Shown here in pieces: positions 29,263 to 38,758 of a DNA stretch of 64,000 bases. Every line of letters begins with the position of its first letter. The stretch's first letter is position 1. The notes beneath the pieces were generated by a model. The model made no database searches and was not told where the DNA came from. It was given only the letters and a program-made list of their open reading frames with translations. The position numbers were made by a program, and so were the translations under genes. Source of the stretch: Kosakonia sp. H02 (GTDB lineage Bacteria > Pseudomonadota > Gammaproteobacteria > Enterobacterales > Enterobacteriaceae); the NCBI GenBank assembly GCA_030704225.1, contig CP131915.1, positions 4,216,001 through 4,280,000 of the forward strand, read 5' to 3'.

Positions 29263-30270
29263 ATGAACAGATTAAACCGAACGCTTGCCGGTGTGCTGGC
29301 ACTCTTTGCCTTAAATGGCATCACCCATTCAGCCTTTGCCGAAGGAAAAATTAGCATCGCACAGCAGTTTGGCATTGGTTATTTAATTCTCGATGTGGTG
29401 CGCGACCAGCAGCTGATTGAGAAAGAAGGGAAGAAAGAGGGGCTGGATATTACCGTCGACTGGCGCACCATTTCCGGGGCGACCGGGATGAATGAAGCGC
29501 TGCTCTCCGGCGCGCTGGATGTCGCTTCGGCTGGCGTGCCGCCGCTGCTGACGCTGTGGGATCGCACCAAAGGCCGCCAGAATGTGAAAGCCATCGCCTC
29601 GCTGGGGTCAATGCCCAACTATTTACTCAGCAATAACCCGGCGGTGAAAACCATAAAAGATTTGAGCGACAAAGACCGCATTGCGGTTCCGGCGGCGGGT
29701 GTCGGTTTTCAGTCGCGCACATTACAAATTGAAACCGCCAAATTATATGGCGATGCGGATTTCAAACGCTTCGATAATATCAGCGTCAGCCTGCCGCACC
29801 CGGATGCCAGTGCGGCATTAATTGCCGGTGGTTCAGAAATTACTACCCATTTTTCCAGCCCGCCATTTCAGTACCAGGCGCTGGAACACAGCAACGTGCA
29901 TAAAATTCTTAGCTCTTATGACGTACTAGGCGGCCAGGCCACCTTTAATGTTCTCTACACCACACAGAAATTCCACGACGAAAACCCGAAAACTTACAAA
30001 GCCTTTTATCGCGCCCTGAGTGAAGCGACAAAAATTATTAACGCCAACAAAAATGCGGCGGCAGAAACCTATATTCGCGTCGAAAAATCCCGCCTGCCTT
30101 TACCGCTGGTGCAGAAAATCGTCAACGATCCGGAAATCAGCTTCACCGTCTCCCCGGAGCGCACCGGCGTGTATGCCGAAAAACTCCACGAACTGGGCGT
30201 ACTGAAAAACAAAGCTAGCTCCTGGAAGGATTACTTCTTCAACGAAGCGTGGGAAAACCCAGGCAGCTAA
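29263..30270 (+). CDS. Sulfonate/taurine/nitrate-type ABC transporter substrate-binding protein
   Basis: Periplasmic binding protein of 335 aa (SsuA/TauA/NMT1-like superfamily). The signal peptide ends SAFA near residue 26, and the domain opens KISIAQQFGIGYL. Internal landmarks are SGATGMNEALLSGALDVASAG and ITTHFSSPPFQYQ. Ligand unknown. First gene of a three-gene operon with no oxygenase or other catabolic gene attached. Confidence 0.82.
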   Translation: MNRLNRTLAGVLALFALNGITHSAFAEGKISIAQQFGIGYLILDVVRDQQLIEKEGKKEGLDITVDWRTISGATGMNEALLSGALDVASAGVPPLLTLWDRTKGRQNVKAIASLGSMPNYLLSNNPAVKTIKDLSDKDRIAVPAAGVGFQSRTLQIETAKLYGDADFKRFDNISVSLPHPDASAALIAGGSEITTHFSSPPFQYQALEHSNVHKILSSYDVLGGQATFNVLYTTQKFHDENPKTYKAFYRALSEATKIINANKNAAAETYIRVEKSRLPLPLVQKIVNDPEISFTVSPERTGVYAEKLHELGVLKNKASSWKDYFFNEAWENPGS

Positions 30271-30291
30271 GCCACGACACAGGAGGCAGAG

Positions 30292-31134
30292 ATGGTCACT
30301 CACCACAATGACGGCCCGCTGTTGCAGGTCAGCCACGTTGACATTGAATACCGCACCCGCGAACGCCAGGTGCGCGCCACCCATGATGTCAGCTTTGATG
30401 TCTGGCCCGGCGATCGCTTTATTCTGCTCGGGCCTTCTGGCTGCGGGAAATCAAGCCTGCTGAAGGCGGCAGGCGGTTTTCTCGCCCCACGCAGCGGGCA
30501 GATTGCCTTACAAGGTGAGGTGATTACCGCACCAGGCCCGGAACGGATGATGGTGTTTCAGGAGTTCGATCAACTGCCACCGTGGAAAACAGTGCTGGAA
30601 AACGTCATGTTCCCGCTGCTGGCGAGCCGCAAAGCCAGCCGCGCAGAGGCGAAAGAGACAGCGCGGCATTTTCTCAACAAAGTGGGGCTGTCTGATTTCG
30701 CCGATGTGATGCCACATATGCTTTCCGGCGGCATGAAACAGCGTGTGGCGATTGCCCGGGCGCTGGCAATGAAGCCGCGCATTCTGTTGATGGATGAACC
30801 CTTCGCCGCGCTGGATGCCCTGACCCGGCGCACCATGCAGGAGGAGTTGCTGACGTTGTGGGAAGAAGAACGCTTTACGCTGCTCTTTGTCACGCACTCC
30901 ATTGAGGAGGCGCTGGTGGTCGGCAGCCGCATTCTGGTGCTGTCACCGCATCCGGGCAGGGTGAGAGCAGAGTTAAATTGCCACCAGTTCACGCTGAATG
31001 ATTTCGGCAGCGAAAGCTTCCAGCATGCCGCCCGGCATATTCATGAATTGTTGTTCCCGGCGAGCGGGAATGGCGCGTCTTCTGCCGCTGATAAGGAGCC
31101 TGCTTATGTCGCAGCCACCGTACATTCGTCCTGA
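30292..31134 (+). CDS. Sulfonate/taurine-type ABC transporter ATPase
   Basis: TauB/SsuB-like ATPase of 280 aa: Walker A GPSGCGKSSLL, Q-loop MVFQEFDQLPPW, signature LSGGMKQRVAIARALA, Walker B ILLMDEPFAALD. AGGAGG lies upstream of the start. Its last 29 bases overlap the permease gene. Confidence 0.9.
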   Translation: MVTHHNDGPLLQVSHVDIEYRTRERQVRATHDVSFDVWPGDRFILLGPSGCGKSSLLKAAGGFLAPRSGQIALQGEVITAPGPERMMVFQEFDQLPPWKTVLENVMFPLLASRKASRAEAKETARHFLNKVGLSDFADVMPHMLSGGMKQRVAIARALAMKPRILLMDEPFAALDALTRRTMQEELLTLWEEERFTLLFVTHSIEEALVVGSRILVLSPHPGRVRAELNCHQFTLNDFGSESFQHAARHIHELLFPASGNGASSAADKEPAYVAATVHSS

Positions 31135-31972
31135 GTTTGAACGCGAACTGCCGCCGCTGCGCGATGTGGCGGTGGAAACGCCGCTGCCGTGGGGCCAGCG
31201 TATATGGAACCTGGCCTGGCTGCGCAAATCGCTGATTGTGCTGCTGGTGCTGGCGCTGTGGGAAGTGGCGGCGCGGGTACAGCAAAATGATTTGATGTTA
31301 CCCGGCGTGATGCAGACCTGGCATGTCTTCAGTGAAGATATGCGTAACGGCGAGTTACCCGAGAAAATCGTCAACTCCCTGAGTATTTTGCTGAAAGGCT
31401 ATTTGATTGGCAGCGTGCTGGCGCTGGTTGCCAGTGCGCTGGCGGTCACCACGCAGTTTGGCCGCGATCTGCTCAGCACCCTGACGGCGATGCTCAACCC
31501 GCTGCCCGCCATTGCGCTGCTGCCGCTGGCGCTGCTGTGGTTTGGCTTAGGCAAGGTCAGCCTGATTTTTGTGCTGGTGCATTCGGTGATGTGGCCGATT
31601 GCGCTCAATACCTGGTCGGGGTTTAGCGGCGTACCGGAAACCCTGCGCATGACAGGGCGCAATTACGGCCTCAGCGGGCCGCGCTATGTGGTAACGATCC
31701 TGATCCCGGGGTCGTTACCGGCCATTCTTTCCGGGTTAAAAATTGGTTGGGCGTTTGCCTGGCGCACGCTGATTGCGGCGGAGCTGGTGTTCGGTGCGTC
31801 CAGCGGGCAGGGCGGGCTGGGGTGGTATATCTTCCAGAACCGCAATGAGCTGTTTACCGACCGGGTATTTGCCGGGCTGGTGACGGTGATCGCCATTGGT
31901 TTACTGGTCGAAGGCGTGGTGTTTGCAAGCCTTGAGAAAGTGACCATTAAGCGCTGGGGGATGCAGCGATAA
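31106..31972 (+). CDS. Sulfonate/taurine-type ABC transporter permease
   Basis: TauC/SsuC-like inner-membrane permease of 288 aa with about six helices. The EAA loop reads GVPETLRMTGRNYGLSGPRY. The start MSQPPYIRPEF at 31106 has AAGGAG upstream; the frame is open further back but only inside the ATPase gene. Confidence 0.88.
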   Translation: MSQPPYIRPEFERELPPLRDVAVETPLPWGQRIWNLAWLRKSLIVLLVLALWEVAARVQQNDLMLPGVMQTWHVFSEDMRNGELPEKIVNSLSILLKGYLIGSVLALVASALAVTTQFGRDLLSTLTAMLNPLPAIALLPLALLWFGLGKVSLIFVLVHSVMWPIALNTWSGFSGVPETLRMTGRNYGLSGPRYVVTILIPGSLPAILSGLKIGWAFAWRTLIAAELVFGASSGQGGLGWYIFQNRNELFTDRVFAGLVTVIAIGLLVEGVVFASLEKVTIKRWGMQR

Positions 31973-32013
31973 TTGATATCGCCGATGGCGGCTGCGCATC
32001 GGCGAAACCATCA

Positions 32014-32847
32014 TCATTGATGTACCGGACGGCGGGCAAAACTGGCGGATAAACGGTCGAGCAAAATCGCCATCAGCACCACCACGATACCGCTTTGCAA
32101 ACCGAGACCGATCTCCAGTTGCTGAATGCTGCTAAGAATATCGTTGCCCAGCCCACCGGCACCGACCATCGACGCAATAATCACCATCGACATCGCCATC
32201 ATAATGGTCTGATTCACCCCGGCCATAATTGACGGCTGCGCCGCCGGAAGCTGCACTTTCCACAGCAACTGCCACGGCGTACAGCCAAAGGCGATGCCCG
32301 CTTCCAGCCGCGATTTATTCACCTGGCGAATCCCGAGGTCCGTCAAACGCACCACCGGCGGCATGGAGAACAAAATGGTGGCGAAAATCCCCGGCGGGCG
32401 ACCGAGGCCAAACAAAATGGTGGCCGGGATCAGGTAAACAAACGCTGGCATGGTCTGCATAAAATCAAGCAAGGTGCGCACCACGCTGCCTACCGTCGCA
32501 TGGCGCGCGCTCCAGATCCCAAGCGGAATGCCAAACAGCAGGCTAAAAAAGGTGGACGAAAGCGTCAGCGCCAGGGTGATCGCCGCATGTTCGCTATACC
32601 CGCTATAAATGATGTACAGCGTGGCGAGCAGGGCAAACAGCGCAAAACCTTTGCCGATCCGCCAGGCACCCAGCGCCACCGCCAGCACCACTAACCCCCA
32701 CGGTGAAAGAGCATTGATCGCCAGCTCAAGGCCACCGGCAAACAGGTCAATTCCCTGCGCAATACCGTCAAAAAGGCCGCCCGCATGGGTCAACAGCGAG
32801 TGCACGGCATCATCAATCTGCCGACTAAAATCTAATGGATAAGCCAT
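32014..32847 (-). CDS. choW: Choline/betaine-type ABC transporter permease
   Basis: ProW/OpuAB-family permease of 277 aa with about six helices; the coupling loop contains LEAGIAFGCTPWQLLWKVQLP. It follows the ATPase gene by 8 bases on the minus strand. With the ATPase and the binding protein beyond betC it makes a complete ChoXWV importer, known in rhizobia to carry choline. Confidence 0.85.
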   Translation of the reverse strand: MAYPLDFSRQIDDAVHSLLTHAGGLFDGIAQGIDLFAGGLELAINALSPWGLVVLAVALGAWRIGKGFALFALLATLYIIYSGYSEHAAITLALTLSSTFFSLLFGIPLGIWSARHATVGSVVRTLLDFMQTMPAFVYLIPATILFGLGRPPGIFATILFSMPPVVRLTDLGIRQVNKSRLEAGIAFGCTPWQLLWKVQLPAAQPSIMAGVNQTIMMAMSMVIIASMVGAGGLGNDILSSIQQLEIGLGLQSGIVVVLMAILLDRLSASFARRPVHQ

Positions 32848-32855
32848 GGTGTTCC

Positions 32856-33698
32856 TTAACGAGTCGGCCAGATATCGGCGAAGTTTTCCGCCATTTGCCA
32901 GCGGGAAATATCCACCCCGGAGAAAAAGTGGCGGACATACGGCGTGGCGGGCGCATTGATGAGCGCTTCCGGTTTGCCCACCTGCACCAGTTTGCCCTTT
33001 TCCATAATGGCGATGCGTGAACCGAGGCGCAGCGCCTCTTCCATATCGTGGGTGACGAAAACAATGGTGCGCTGCGAATCGGCCTGCAACATCAGCAGTA
33101 ACGACTGCATCTCGCGGCGAATAATCGGATCCAGCGCGGAAAAGGCTTCATCCATTAACAGCACGGAGGGGTCAACCACCAGCGCACGCGCCAATCCGAC
33201 ACGCTGCTGCATCCCGCCGGAAAGCTGGTGCGGATACTGCGTTGCCACATTCCCGAGACCGACCTTTTTCAGCATCGCTAACGCTCTGGCTTCCCGCGCT
33301 TCCCGCGGAATGCCCGCCACTTCCAGGCCAAAGGCGACGTTATCCAGCACTGTGCGTTCGTCGAACAGGGCAAACGACTGAAACACCATGCTCATATGCT
33401 CGCGGCGCAGGCCGATCAACTCTTTTTCAGAGAGTGAGGCAAGCGGACGACCCTGAAAAGTGACATCCCCGGAGCTGGCGGGGATCAGGTGGTTGAGCGT
33501 ACGCAGCAAGGTGGATTTACCCGAACCGGATAACCCGACAATGACAAAAATCTCACCGGCAAAGATTTGCAAATGAATATCTTGCAGCGCCTGTATTGCG
33601 CTGCCGTTTTCCCGGCGGGAAAAAAAGCGTTTCTGGCCGCCGGAATAATAATGTTTATTCACCGCGCGTAATTCAAATAAGGGTTCCGACATAATCAT
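32856..33698 (-). CDS. choV: Choline/betaine-type ABC transporter ATPase
   Basis: ProV-family ATPase of 280 aa: Walker A GLSGSGKSTLL, signature LSGGMQQRVGLARALV, Walker B VLLMDEAFSALDP. It lacks the C-terminal CBS pair of osmoregulated ProV (about 400 aa), pointing to nutrient uptake rather than osmotic gating. The start could be 33698 or the ATG two codons later; neither has a clear ribosome site. Confidence 0.85.
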   Translation of the reverse strand: MIMSEPLFELRAVNKHYYSGGQKRFFSRRENGSAIQALQDIHLQIFAGEIFVIVGLSGSGKSTLLRTLNHLIPASSGDVTFQGRPLASLSEKELIGLRREHMSMVFQSFALFDERTVLDNVAFGLEVAGIPREAREARALAMLKKVGLGNVATQYPHQLSGGMQQRVGLARALVVDPSVLLMDEAFSALDPIIRREMQSLLLMLQADSQRTIVFVTHDMEEALRLGSRIAIMEKGKLVQVGKPEALINAPATPYVRHFFSGVDISRWQMAENFADIWPTR

Positions 33699-33795
33699 GG
33701 CTTTATTTATAAAGGGCCATCACACACTAACGTAAAAGACGCGAGTGGAATAATGATTTTAAGTTGATGAATATGCTTTTTCTGCATTAGCTTAT

Positions 33796-34725
33796 TTATA
33801 TTCCGGCAATTAACGCCTCCTGTTTATGAAAGCCCCAGGCTTCGTCTAATAACCACGATTTAATTTTCTCCTGCTGGGCAGAAATCGGTTTATGGCTGGC
33901 GGAAATAAGGTAATAGCCCCGCTCGGTACGTACCGACGGGCCGCATTGCACCAGTTGCTGGCTGGCAATAAACGGCGCAATCAGCGGCTGCCAACCAATG
34001 GCAATGCCCTGGCCTTCCAGCGCCGCCTGAATCACTAAAGAGTAAGCATTAAAGGTGCGCGAGGCGCTGTGGCTCTGGCCGAAAACCTGGTGATGGCGAA
34101 ACCAGTCCTCCCAGGTTATCCAGCGCTGCGGGCGGGTTTCTGGCAGTTTCAGTAACGGATAACTTAGCAGGGTTTCCGCACGGGCACTGGAGCCGATTTT
34201 CGCCTTTATTTCCTGATTACAGACCGGAAAAACAATCTCCGGGAACAGGCGCTGGGTCTGGGTTCCTGGCCAGTTTCCCTGACCAAAATAGATAGCCAGA
34301 TCGGCGTTGCTGTCGCGAAAATTATAGTCGTTAGGCGAGGTGGTAACCTGCACTTCAACGCCTGGGATCAGCGCCTGTAAGTGCTCCATGCGCGGCAGCA
34401 GCCAGTAGCTGGCAAAGCCCATATCGGTGTCGATGCGCAGCACGTTGCGCTTGCGCCGGGTGCGCTCCAGTTGCTCGCTGATATCATTCAGGCTGCTGCG
34501 TACAATCAGGTACAGGCTGTGGCCGGATTCGGTCAATTGCACCCCGCGATGACGCCGCTCAAATAACGGGGCATCCAGCCGGCTTTCAAGAGATTGAATA
34601 CGCTGGCTGACCGCCGGTTGCGAAAGCCCAAGCTCATTTCCGGCGGCGGTAAAATTACCTAAACGCGCCGCTGCTTCAAATACCACTAATGCCTGTAAAG
34701 GCGGAAGTTGTAATTTATCAGCCAT
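33796..34725 (-). CDS. LysR-family regulator of the choline-sulfate cluster
   Basis: A 309-aa LysR-type regulator: N-terminal HTH (RLGNFTAAGNELGLSQPAVSQRIQSLE) and a C-terminal effector-binding domain. It lies between the transporter arm and betC, divergent from betC by 105 bases, the usual position for a LysR regulator of the flanking genes. The inducer is probably choline-O-sulfate or choline (inference). Confidence 0.88.
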   Translation of the reverse strand: MADKLQLPPLQALVVFEAAARLGNFTAAGNELGLSQPAVSQRIQSLESRLDAPLFERRHRGVQLTESGHSLYLIVRSSLNDISEQLERTRRKRNVLRIDTDMGFASYWLLPRMEHLQALIPGVEVQVTTSPNDYNFRDSNADLAIYFGQGNWPGTQTQRLFPEIVFPVCNQEIKAKIGSSARAETLLSYPLLKLPETRPQRWITWEDWFRHHQVFGQSHSASRTFNAYSLVIQAALEGQGIAIGWQPLIAPFIASQQLVQCGPSVRTERGYYLISASHKPISAQQEKIKSWLLDEAWGFHKQEALIAGI

Positions 34726-34830
34726 AATTCCACCTTATTTCACGATAAAGAAATAACCCCTTCACAGGGATAAATAAGCGTGAGATAAACCTAACACGTT
34801 TTAATTAACTATTTTATTGTCGGGTGGCGC

Positions 34831-36372
34831 ATGCTTAGAAATAAACCGAATATCGTTATTCTTATGGCCGATCAGTTAACCGCCAGCGCCTTAAAAACCT
34901 ATGGTAATAAGGTTAGTCTGACACCGAATATCGATAAATTAGCCGATCAAGGTGTGGTATTTGAATCCGCCTATTGCAACAGCCCACTCTGTGCGCCGTC
35001 ACGGGCCTCGCTGATGACCGGGCAGTTTATTTCCCATAACGCCGTTTATGATAATGCCGCCGAATTTCATGCCGATACGCCTACCTTCTGTCACTACCTG
35101 CGCGAGCAGGGTTACCGCACCTGGCTCTCCGGCAAAATGCATTTTTGCGGCCCGGATCAACTGCACGGTTTTGACGAGCGGCTGACCACCGATATCTACC
35201 CGGCGGATTTTGGCTGGACGCCGGACTGGGAACAGCCGGAGCGCCGTCTTGACTGGTATCACAATATGAGTTCGGTGCTTGATGCCGGGGAGTGCGTGCG
35301 GACCAACCAGCTTGATTTTGACGACGAAGCCCTGTTTCTGGCGCGCCAGCGCTTGTATGACGCCGCGCGTCGCCCGGCGGATCAGCCCTTTATGTTGCTG
35401 CTGTCGCTGACCCATCCCCACGATCCGTTTGCCATTCCGCGCCGCTACCTCGCGCGTTTTCGCGAAGAGGATATTGATTTGCCGCATACGCGGCGCGAAG
35501 AGGTGGATGATGACGCGCACTCGGCGCGATTGCGGGCGATGTACCAACTGGACGAGGCGAACATTACTGATGAGCACGTGCGCCGCGCCCGACACGCTTA
35601 TTACGGCGCGCTGGCCTACGTCGATGACTGTTTTGGCGAGGTGGTTAACACCCTGGAAGAGACCGGGCTTGCGGAAAATACGGTGGTGCTGGTGATCGCC
35701 GATCACGGTGAAATGCTTGGCGAGCGCGGGCTGTGGTACAAAATGACCTTCTTCGAAAATGCGGTACGCATTCCTTTTATTGTGCATAACCCGGCGCGAT
35801 TTGCGCCGAAGCGGGTTGCGCAGAGCGTTTCGCTGGTGGATTTGCTGCCAACGCTGGTGGAACTGGCGAGCGGCGAGGATCGCACCGCGCAGGCGATTTC
35901 CCCGCTTGATGGCAAAAGCCTGGTGCCGCATCTGCGCGGTGAAAGTGGGCCGGACGGCGCATTCAGCGAATACCTTGCCGAAGGCGCGCTCGGCCCGATG
36001 CTGATGATCCGCCGTGGCCCGTGGAAATACATCCACTCCTTTAGCGAAGCGCCGCAGTTGTTCAACCTGATAAGCGATCCCCATGAGCGTAAAAACCTTG
36101 CCGCCGATGATGATCATCGCCAGATTGCCGCGCAGTTTGCCGGTGACGTGGCCGCCCATTGGGATGTCTCGACGCTGCGTGAGCAGGTGCTGGCGAGCCA
36201 GAAGCGGCGCAGCTTTTTAACGCGCATTGCGGGGCGCGAGGCTATCCCGAAATGGGATTTCCAGCCGCATCAGGACGCGTCGCAGCGCTACATCCGTAAC
36301 CATCAAACGCTGGATGAACAGGAAGCCTTTGCCCGTTATCCGCAACCTTCAAAACCAACCGCCGGGAAATAA
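34831..36372 (+). CDS. betC: Choline-sulfatase
   Basis: Type I sulfatase of 513 aa that hydrolyses choline-O-sulfate to choline and sulfate in the cytoplasm. The sulfatase signature is NSPLCAPSRASLMTGQ with the formylglycine-forming Cys at residue 54. N-terminal metal ligands are in ILMADQLTA and C-terminal ones in VIADHGEMLGERGLWYKM. The C-terminal domain typical of BetC is present. Maturation needs a formylglycine-generating enzyme encoded elsewhere. Its stop overlaps the choX start (TAATG). Confidence 0.93.
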   Translation: MLRNKPNIVILMADQLTASALKTYGNKVSLTPNIDKLADQGVVFESAYCNSPLCAPSRASLMTGQFISHNAVYDNAAEFHADTPTFCHYLREQGYRTWLSGKMHFCGPDQLHGFDERLTTDIYPADFGWTPDWEQPERRLDWYHNMSSVLDAGECVRTNQLDFDDEALFLARQRLYDAARRPADQPFMLLLSLTHPHDPFAIPRRYLARFREEDIDLPHTRREEVDDDAHSARLRAMYQLDEANITDEHVRRARHAYYGALAYVDDCFGEVVNTLEETGLAENTVVLVIADHGEMLGERGLWYKMTFFENAVRIPFIVHNPARFAPKRVAQSVSLVDLLPTLVELASGEDRTAQAISPLDGKSLVPHLRGESGPDGAFSEYLAEGALGPMLMIRRGPWKYIHSFSEAPQLFNLISDPHERKNLAADDDHRQIAAQFAGDVAAHWDVSTLREQVLASQKRRSFLTRIAGREAIPKWDFQPHQDASQRYIRNHQTLDEQEAFARYPQPSKPTAGK

Positions 36373-37319
36373 TGATGAAAATAACTGTGAGCAAATTATT
36401 GCTGCTGGCGTTGACCAGCGGGTTTTCACTGAGCAGCATCGCCGCCGACGATGTCCGCTGCACAACCGTTACGCAGTCCGATCCGGGCTGGACGGATATC
36501 GCCTCGACCAATGCGCTTTCCGGCGTGGTGCTGAACGCGCTGGGCTATCAGCAAAAAGTGCAGAACCTTTCCGTAGCGCTCGCCTTTCAGGGGCTGAAAA
36601 CCGGGCAGGTGGATGTCTTCCTCGGCAACTGGATGCCTGCGCAGGAGCCGGTTATCAGCAAATTCACCGCCGACGGCTCTATTAACGTGATCGGCGCGAA
36701 CCTGCCCGCCGCGCGCTTTACACTGGCGGTGCCGGATTATGTCGCGGCTGCGGGGGTGAAAGATTTCGCTGATTTGCAGAAATACGCTGCCAAATTCAAC
36801 CATAAGATTTACGGCATTGCGCCGGGTGCGCCAGCTAACCAGAACCTGAAAAAGATGCTCAATAAACAGGATTTCGGCCTGCAAAACTGGCAGTTAGTGG
36901 AATCCAGCGAAAGCGGGATGCTGGCGCAGGTGACGCGCGCCGTCGAGCGCAAAGAGTGGATTGTTTTCCTCGGCTGGGAGCCGCACGCCATGAACACACG
37001 CTTTAAGCTGAGTTACCTCAGCGGCGGCGATGCGTACTTTGGCGCGAACTACGGCAGCGCAACGGTGAATACGGTTACACGCAAAGACTTTGCCCGCGAT
37101 TGCCCGAACCTCAATCGCTTCTTCAGCCAGCTTAAATTTGATGTCCCGTTAGAAAATGCGGTGATTACCCGCGTGCTGGATAAACAGGAAGCGGTGCAGG
37201 CTGCGGCAAAAGCGGAGCTGGCTAAGCGCCCGGAGCTGCTAAAAACGTGGCTTGATGGCGTTACCACCCGCGAAGGCCAGCCGGCGCAACCGGCGGTTGA
37301 AAAGGCGCTCGGCCTGTAA
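36372..37319 (+). CDS. choX: Choline ABC transporter substrate-binding protein
   Basis: Periplasmic glycine-betaine/choline binding protein (OpuAC/ChoX family), 315 aa. The signal peptide ends SSIAA; the mature part contains the aromatic-box tryptophans in DPGWTDI, FLGNWMPAQ and FLGWEPHAM, which hold a quaternary amine. A second in-frame ATG lies at 36375. It is translationally coupled to betC and works with the permease and ATPase on the other strand. Confidence 0.9.
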   Translation: MMKITVSKLLLLALTSGFSLSSIAADDVRCTTVTQSDPGWTDIASTNALSGVVLNALGYQQKVQNLSVALAFQGLKTGQVDVFLGNWMPAQEPVISKFTADGSINVIGANLPAARFTLAVPDYVAAAGVKDFADLQKYAAKFNHKIYGIAPGAPANQNLKKMLNKQDFGLQNWQLVESSESGMLAQVTRAVERKEWIVFLGWEPHAMNTRFKLSYLSGGDAYFGANYGSATVNTVTRKDFARDCPNLNRFFSQLKFDVPLENAVITRVLDKQEAVQAAAKAELAKRPELLKTWLDGVTTREGQPAQPAVEKALGL

Positions 37320-37425
37320 TTTTCCCTCCTTTTAACGCACCGGATACGCGACCGCTATTCGGTGCTGTTCCCGCTTTTTTCATCACGACAGCAGAATGAA
37401 GCAATAGTTCTTGCGCGAATAAGAA
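37320..37425. other. End of the betC-choX transcript
   Basis: A hairpin with arms GCACCG (37337) and CGGTGC followed by a T-run about 10 bases later may terminate betC-choX. Nothing else is seen before the Fur-like site. Confidence 0.45.
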
Positions 37426-37446
37426 GAATGAGTATAGTTCTCATTC
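37426..37446. promoter_or_regulatory. Fur-box-like inverted repeat
   Basis: Perfect 7-bp inverted repeat GAATGAG-TATAGTT-CTCATTC, resembling Fur boxes, about 170 bases before the YncE-like gene. It suggests iron repression of that gene and the TonB receptor behind it. Confidence 0.6.
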
Positions 37447-37615
37447 TCTTTAGTATTTGTGGGCGCGGCACGGAACATTTCCCGCATAAACAGTAGGCGT
37501 AAACGCTTACACGGAACACAGAGACATCGTGACGAGCTGCGCCGGGTCAAAACCCACATCACTATTCTTATGCGCTCGTCTGGCTTGATGACACTAACGG
37601 TAAAGGATCCTCCCG

Positions 37616-38704
37616 ATGAAGATGAAAACGTCCGTGCTGGCGTTGTTGACGGCAATGACGCTGGCCGGTTGCAGCGCGCACAGCACCACAAAAGCACAGC
37701 CGACGGCTGAAATGGCGAAACCTGCCGCAGCACAATTGCCTGCGAATGTACAAAAACGCGAGCTGGCAAGCGGGCTGTATGAAATGGCGCTCAGCCCGCA
37801 GGGCAATGCGCTGTATGTCTCCAGCGCAGAAGGCTTCAAAGATGTGCAGGGTGGGGTGGTTTACAAGCTGGATCCGGCGACGCTGAAAACCCTCGGCGCG
37901 ACGCATACCGATCTGAAAAACTTCGGCATGGCTATCTCCCCGGATGGCAAAACCGTCTATGTCACCAATTCGCTTGATGGCGGCGTCAGCGCTATCGACA
38001 CCAGCAACGGCAAAGTCCTCTCCCGTACCTTATTCCCGGAGCGCAACGACAAAGACCTGCCATATGGCGCGCGTGAAATCCTGCTGCACAACGGCACGCT
38101 CTATATCGGCGCGGTCGCCGATCCGGCGCTGGTGTGGGTAGTGGATGCCAAAACCCTGAAGGTGAAAGCGCGTATCAAAAACGCTGGCAAATGGGTCACT
38201 GGCCTGCACTGGTCTGAGCAAACCCAGCGCCTGTACGTAGCAAACGGCGGCGGTGAAATCCTCGTGGTCAACCCGCGCAATAACCGTATCGAACAGCGCT
38301 GGAAACCGCTCGGCGACAAACCGGCGTTGCTGCTGAACATTGCAGAAGATGACGCCACCGGCCGCTTGTTCGTGACCGACAATTCCAAAGCCAAAACCAC
38401 GCTGGTGCTGGATATCCACAGCGGCAAGGTGCTGAAACAGCTTGATGTCGGCGATTCTCTGGCGGTGAAATTCAACCCGAAACGCCACGAAATCTACATC
38501 ACGCAGCGTGAATCCGGCAAAGTGCTGAGCCTCGACGCCACAAGCTATGCGGTCAAGCAGAGCTGGGATCTCTCGCCGAACCCGAACAGCCTGCTGCTTT
38601 CTGCCGACGGTCAGACGCTGTATGTCACGGTGAAACAGGCGTTCAAGAAAGATCACTCCACCAACGGGCCGGACAGCGTTGTCCGTATCGGTCTGAATGA
38701 GTGA
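37616..38704 (+). CDS. YncE-like beta-propeller lipoprotein
   Basis: A 362-aa secreted protein with a lipobox (LAGCS, Cys near residue 19) and a seven-bladed beta-propeller of YncE type (repeats such as GMAISPDGKTVYVTNSLDG and LLLSADGQTLYVTVKQ). E. coli YncE is a periplasmic, Fur-regulated protein next to a TonB-dependent receptor; this one is predicted to be membrane-anchored and precedes a receptor gene. It may assist uptake of an iron chelate, but function is unproven. Confidence 0.8.
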   Translation: MKMKTSVLALLTAMTLAGCSAHSTTKAQPTAEMAKPAAAQLPANVQKRELASGLYEMALSPQGNALYVSSAEGFKDVQGGVVYKLDPATLKTLGATHTDLKNFGMAISPDGKTVYVTNSLDGGVSAIDTSNGKVLSRTLFPERNDKDLPYGAREILLHNGTLYIGAVADPALVWVVDAKTLKVKARIKNAGKWVTGLHWSEQTQRLYVANGGGEILVVNPRNNRIEQRWKPLGDKPALLLNIAEDDATGRLFVTDNSKAKTTLVLDIHSGKVLKQLDVGDSLAVKFNPKRHEIYITQRESGKVLSLDATSYAVKQSWDLSPNPNSLLLSADGQTLYVTVKQAFKKDHSTNGPDSVVRIGLNE

Positions 38705-38710
38705 GTAACC

Positions 38711-38733
38711 CGGCCCGGCAACGGGCCGTTTTT
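38711..38733 (+). terminator. Terminator/attenuator between YncE-like gene and receptor
   Basis: Perfect 7-bp stem CGGCCCG / CGGGCCG, loop GCAA, then five T residues, inside the 54-base gap between the two genes. Unless read through, it uncouples them; no separate receptor promoter is obvious in the gap. Confidence 0.75.
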
Positions 38734-38758
38734 CCACATACTTCGATAAATTGAGTCG

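Noticed and set aside
34999..36159. 386-codon open frame antisense to betC
   Set aside because: betC has all sulfatase motifs in the sense frame; the antisense product has no domain features.
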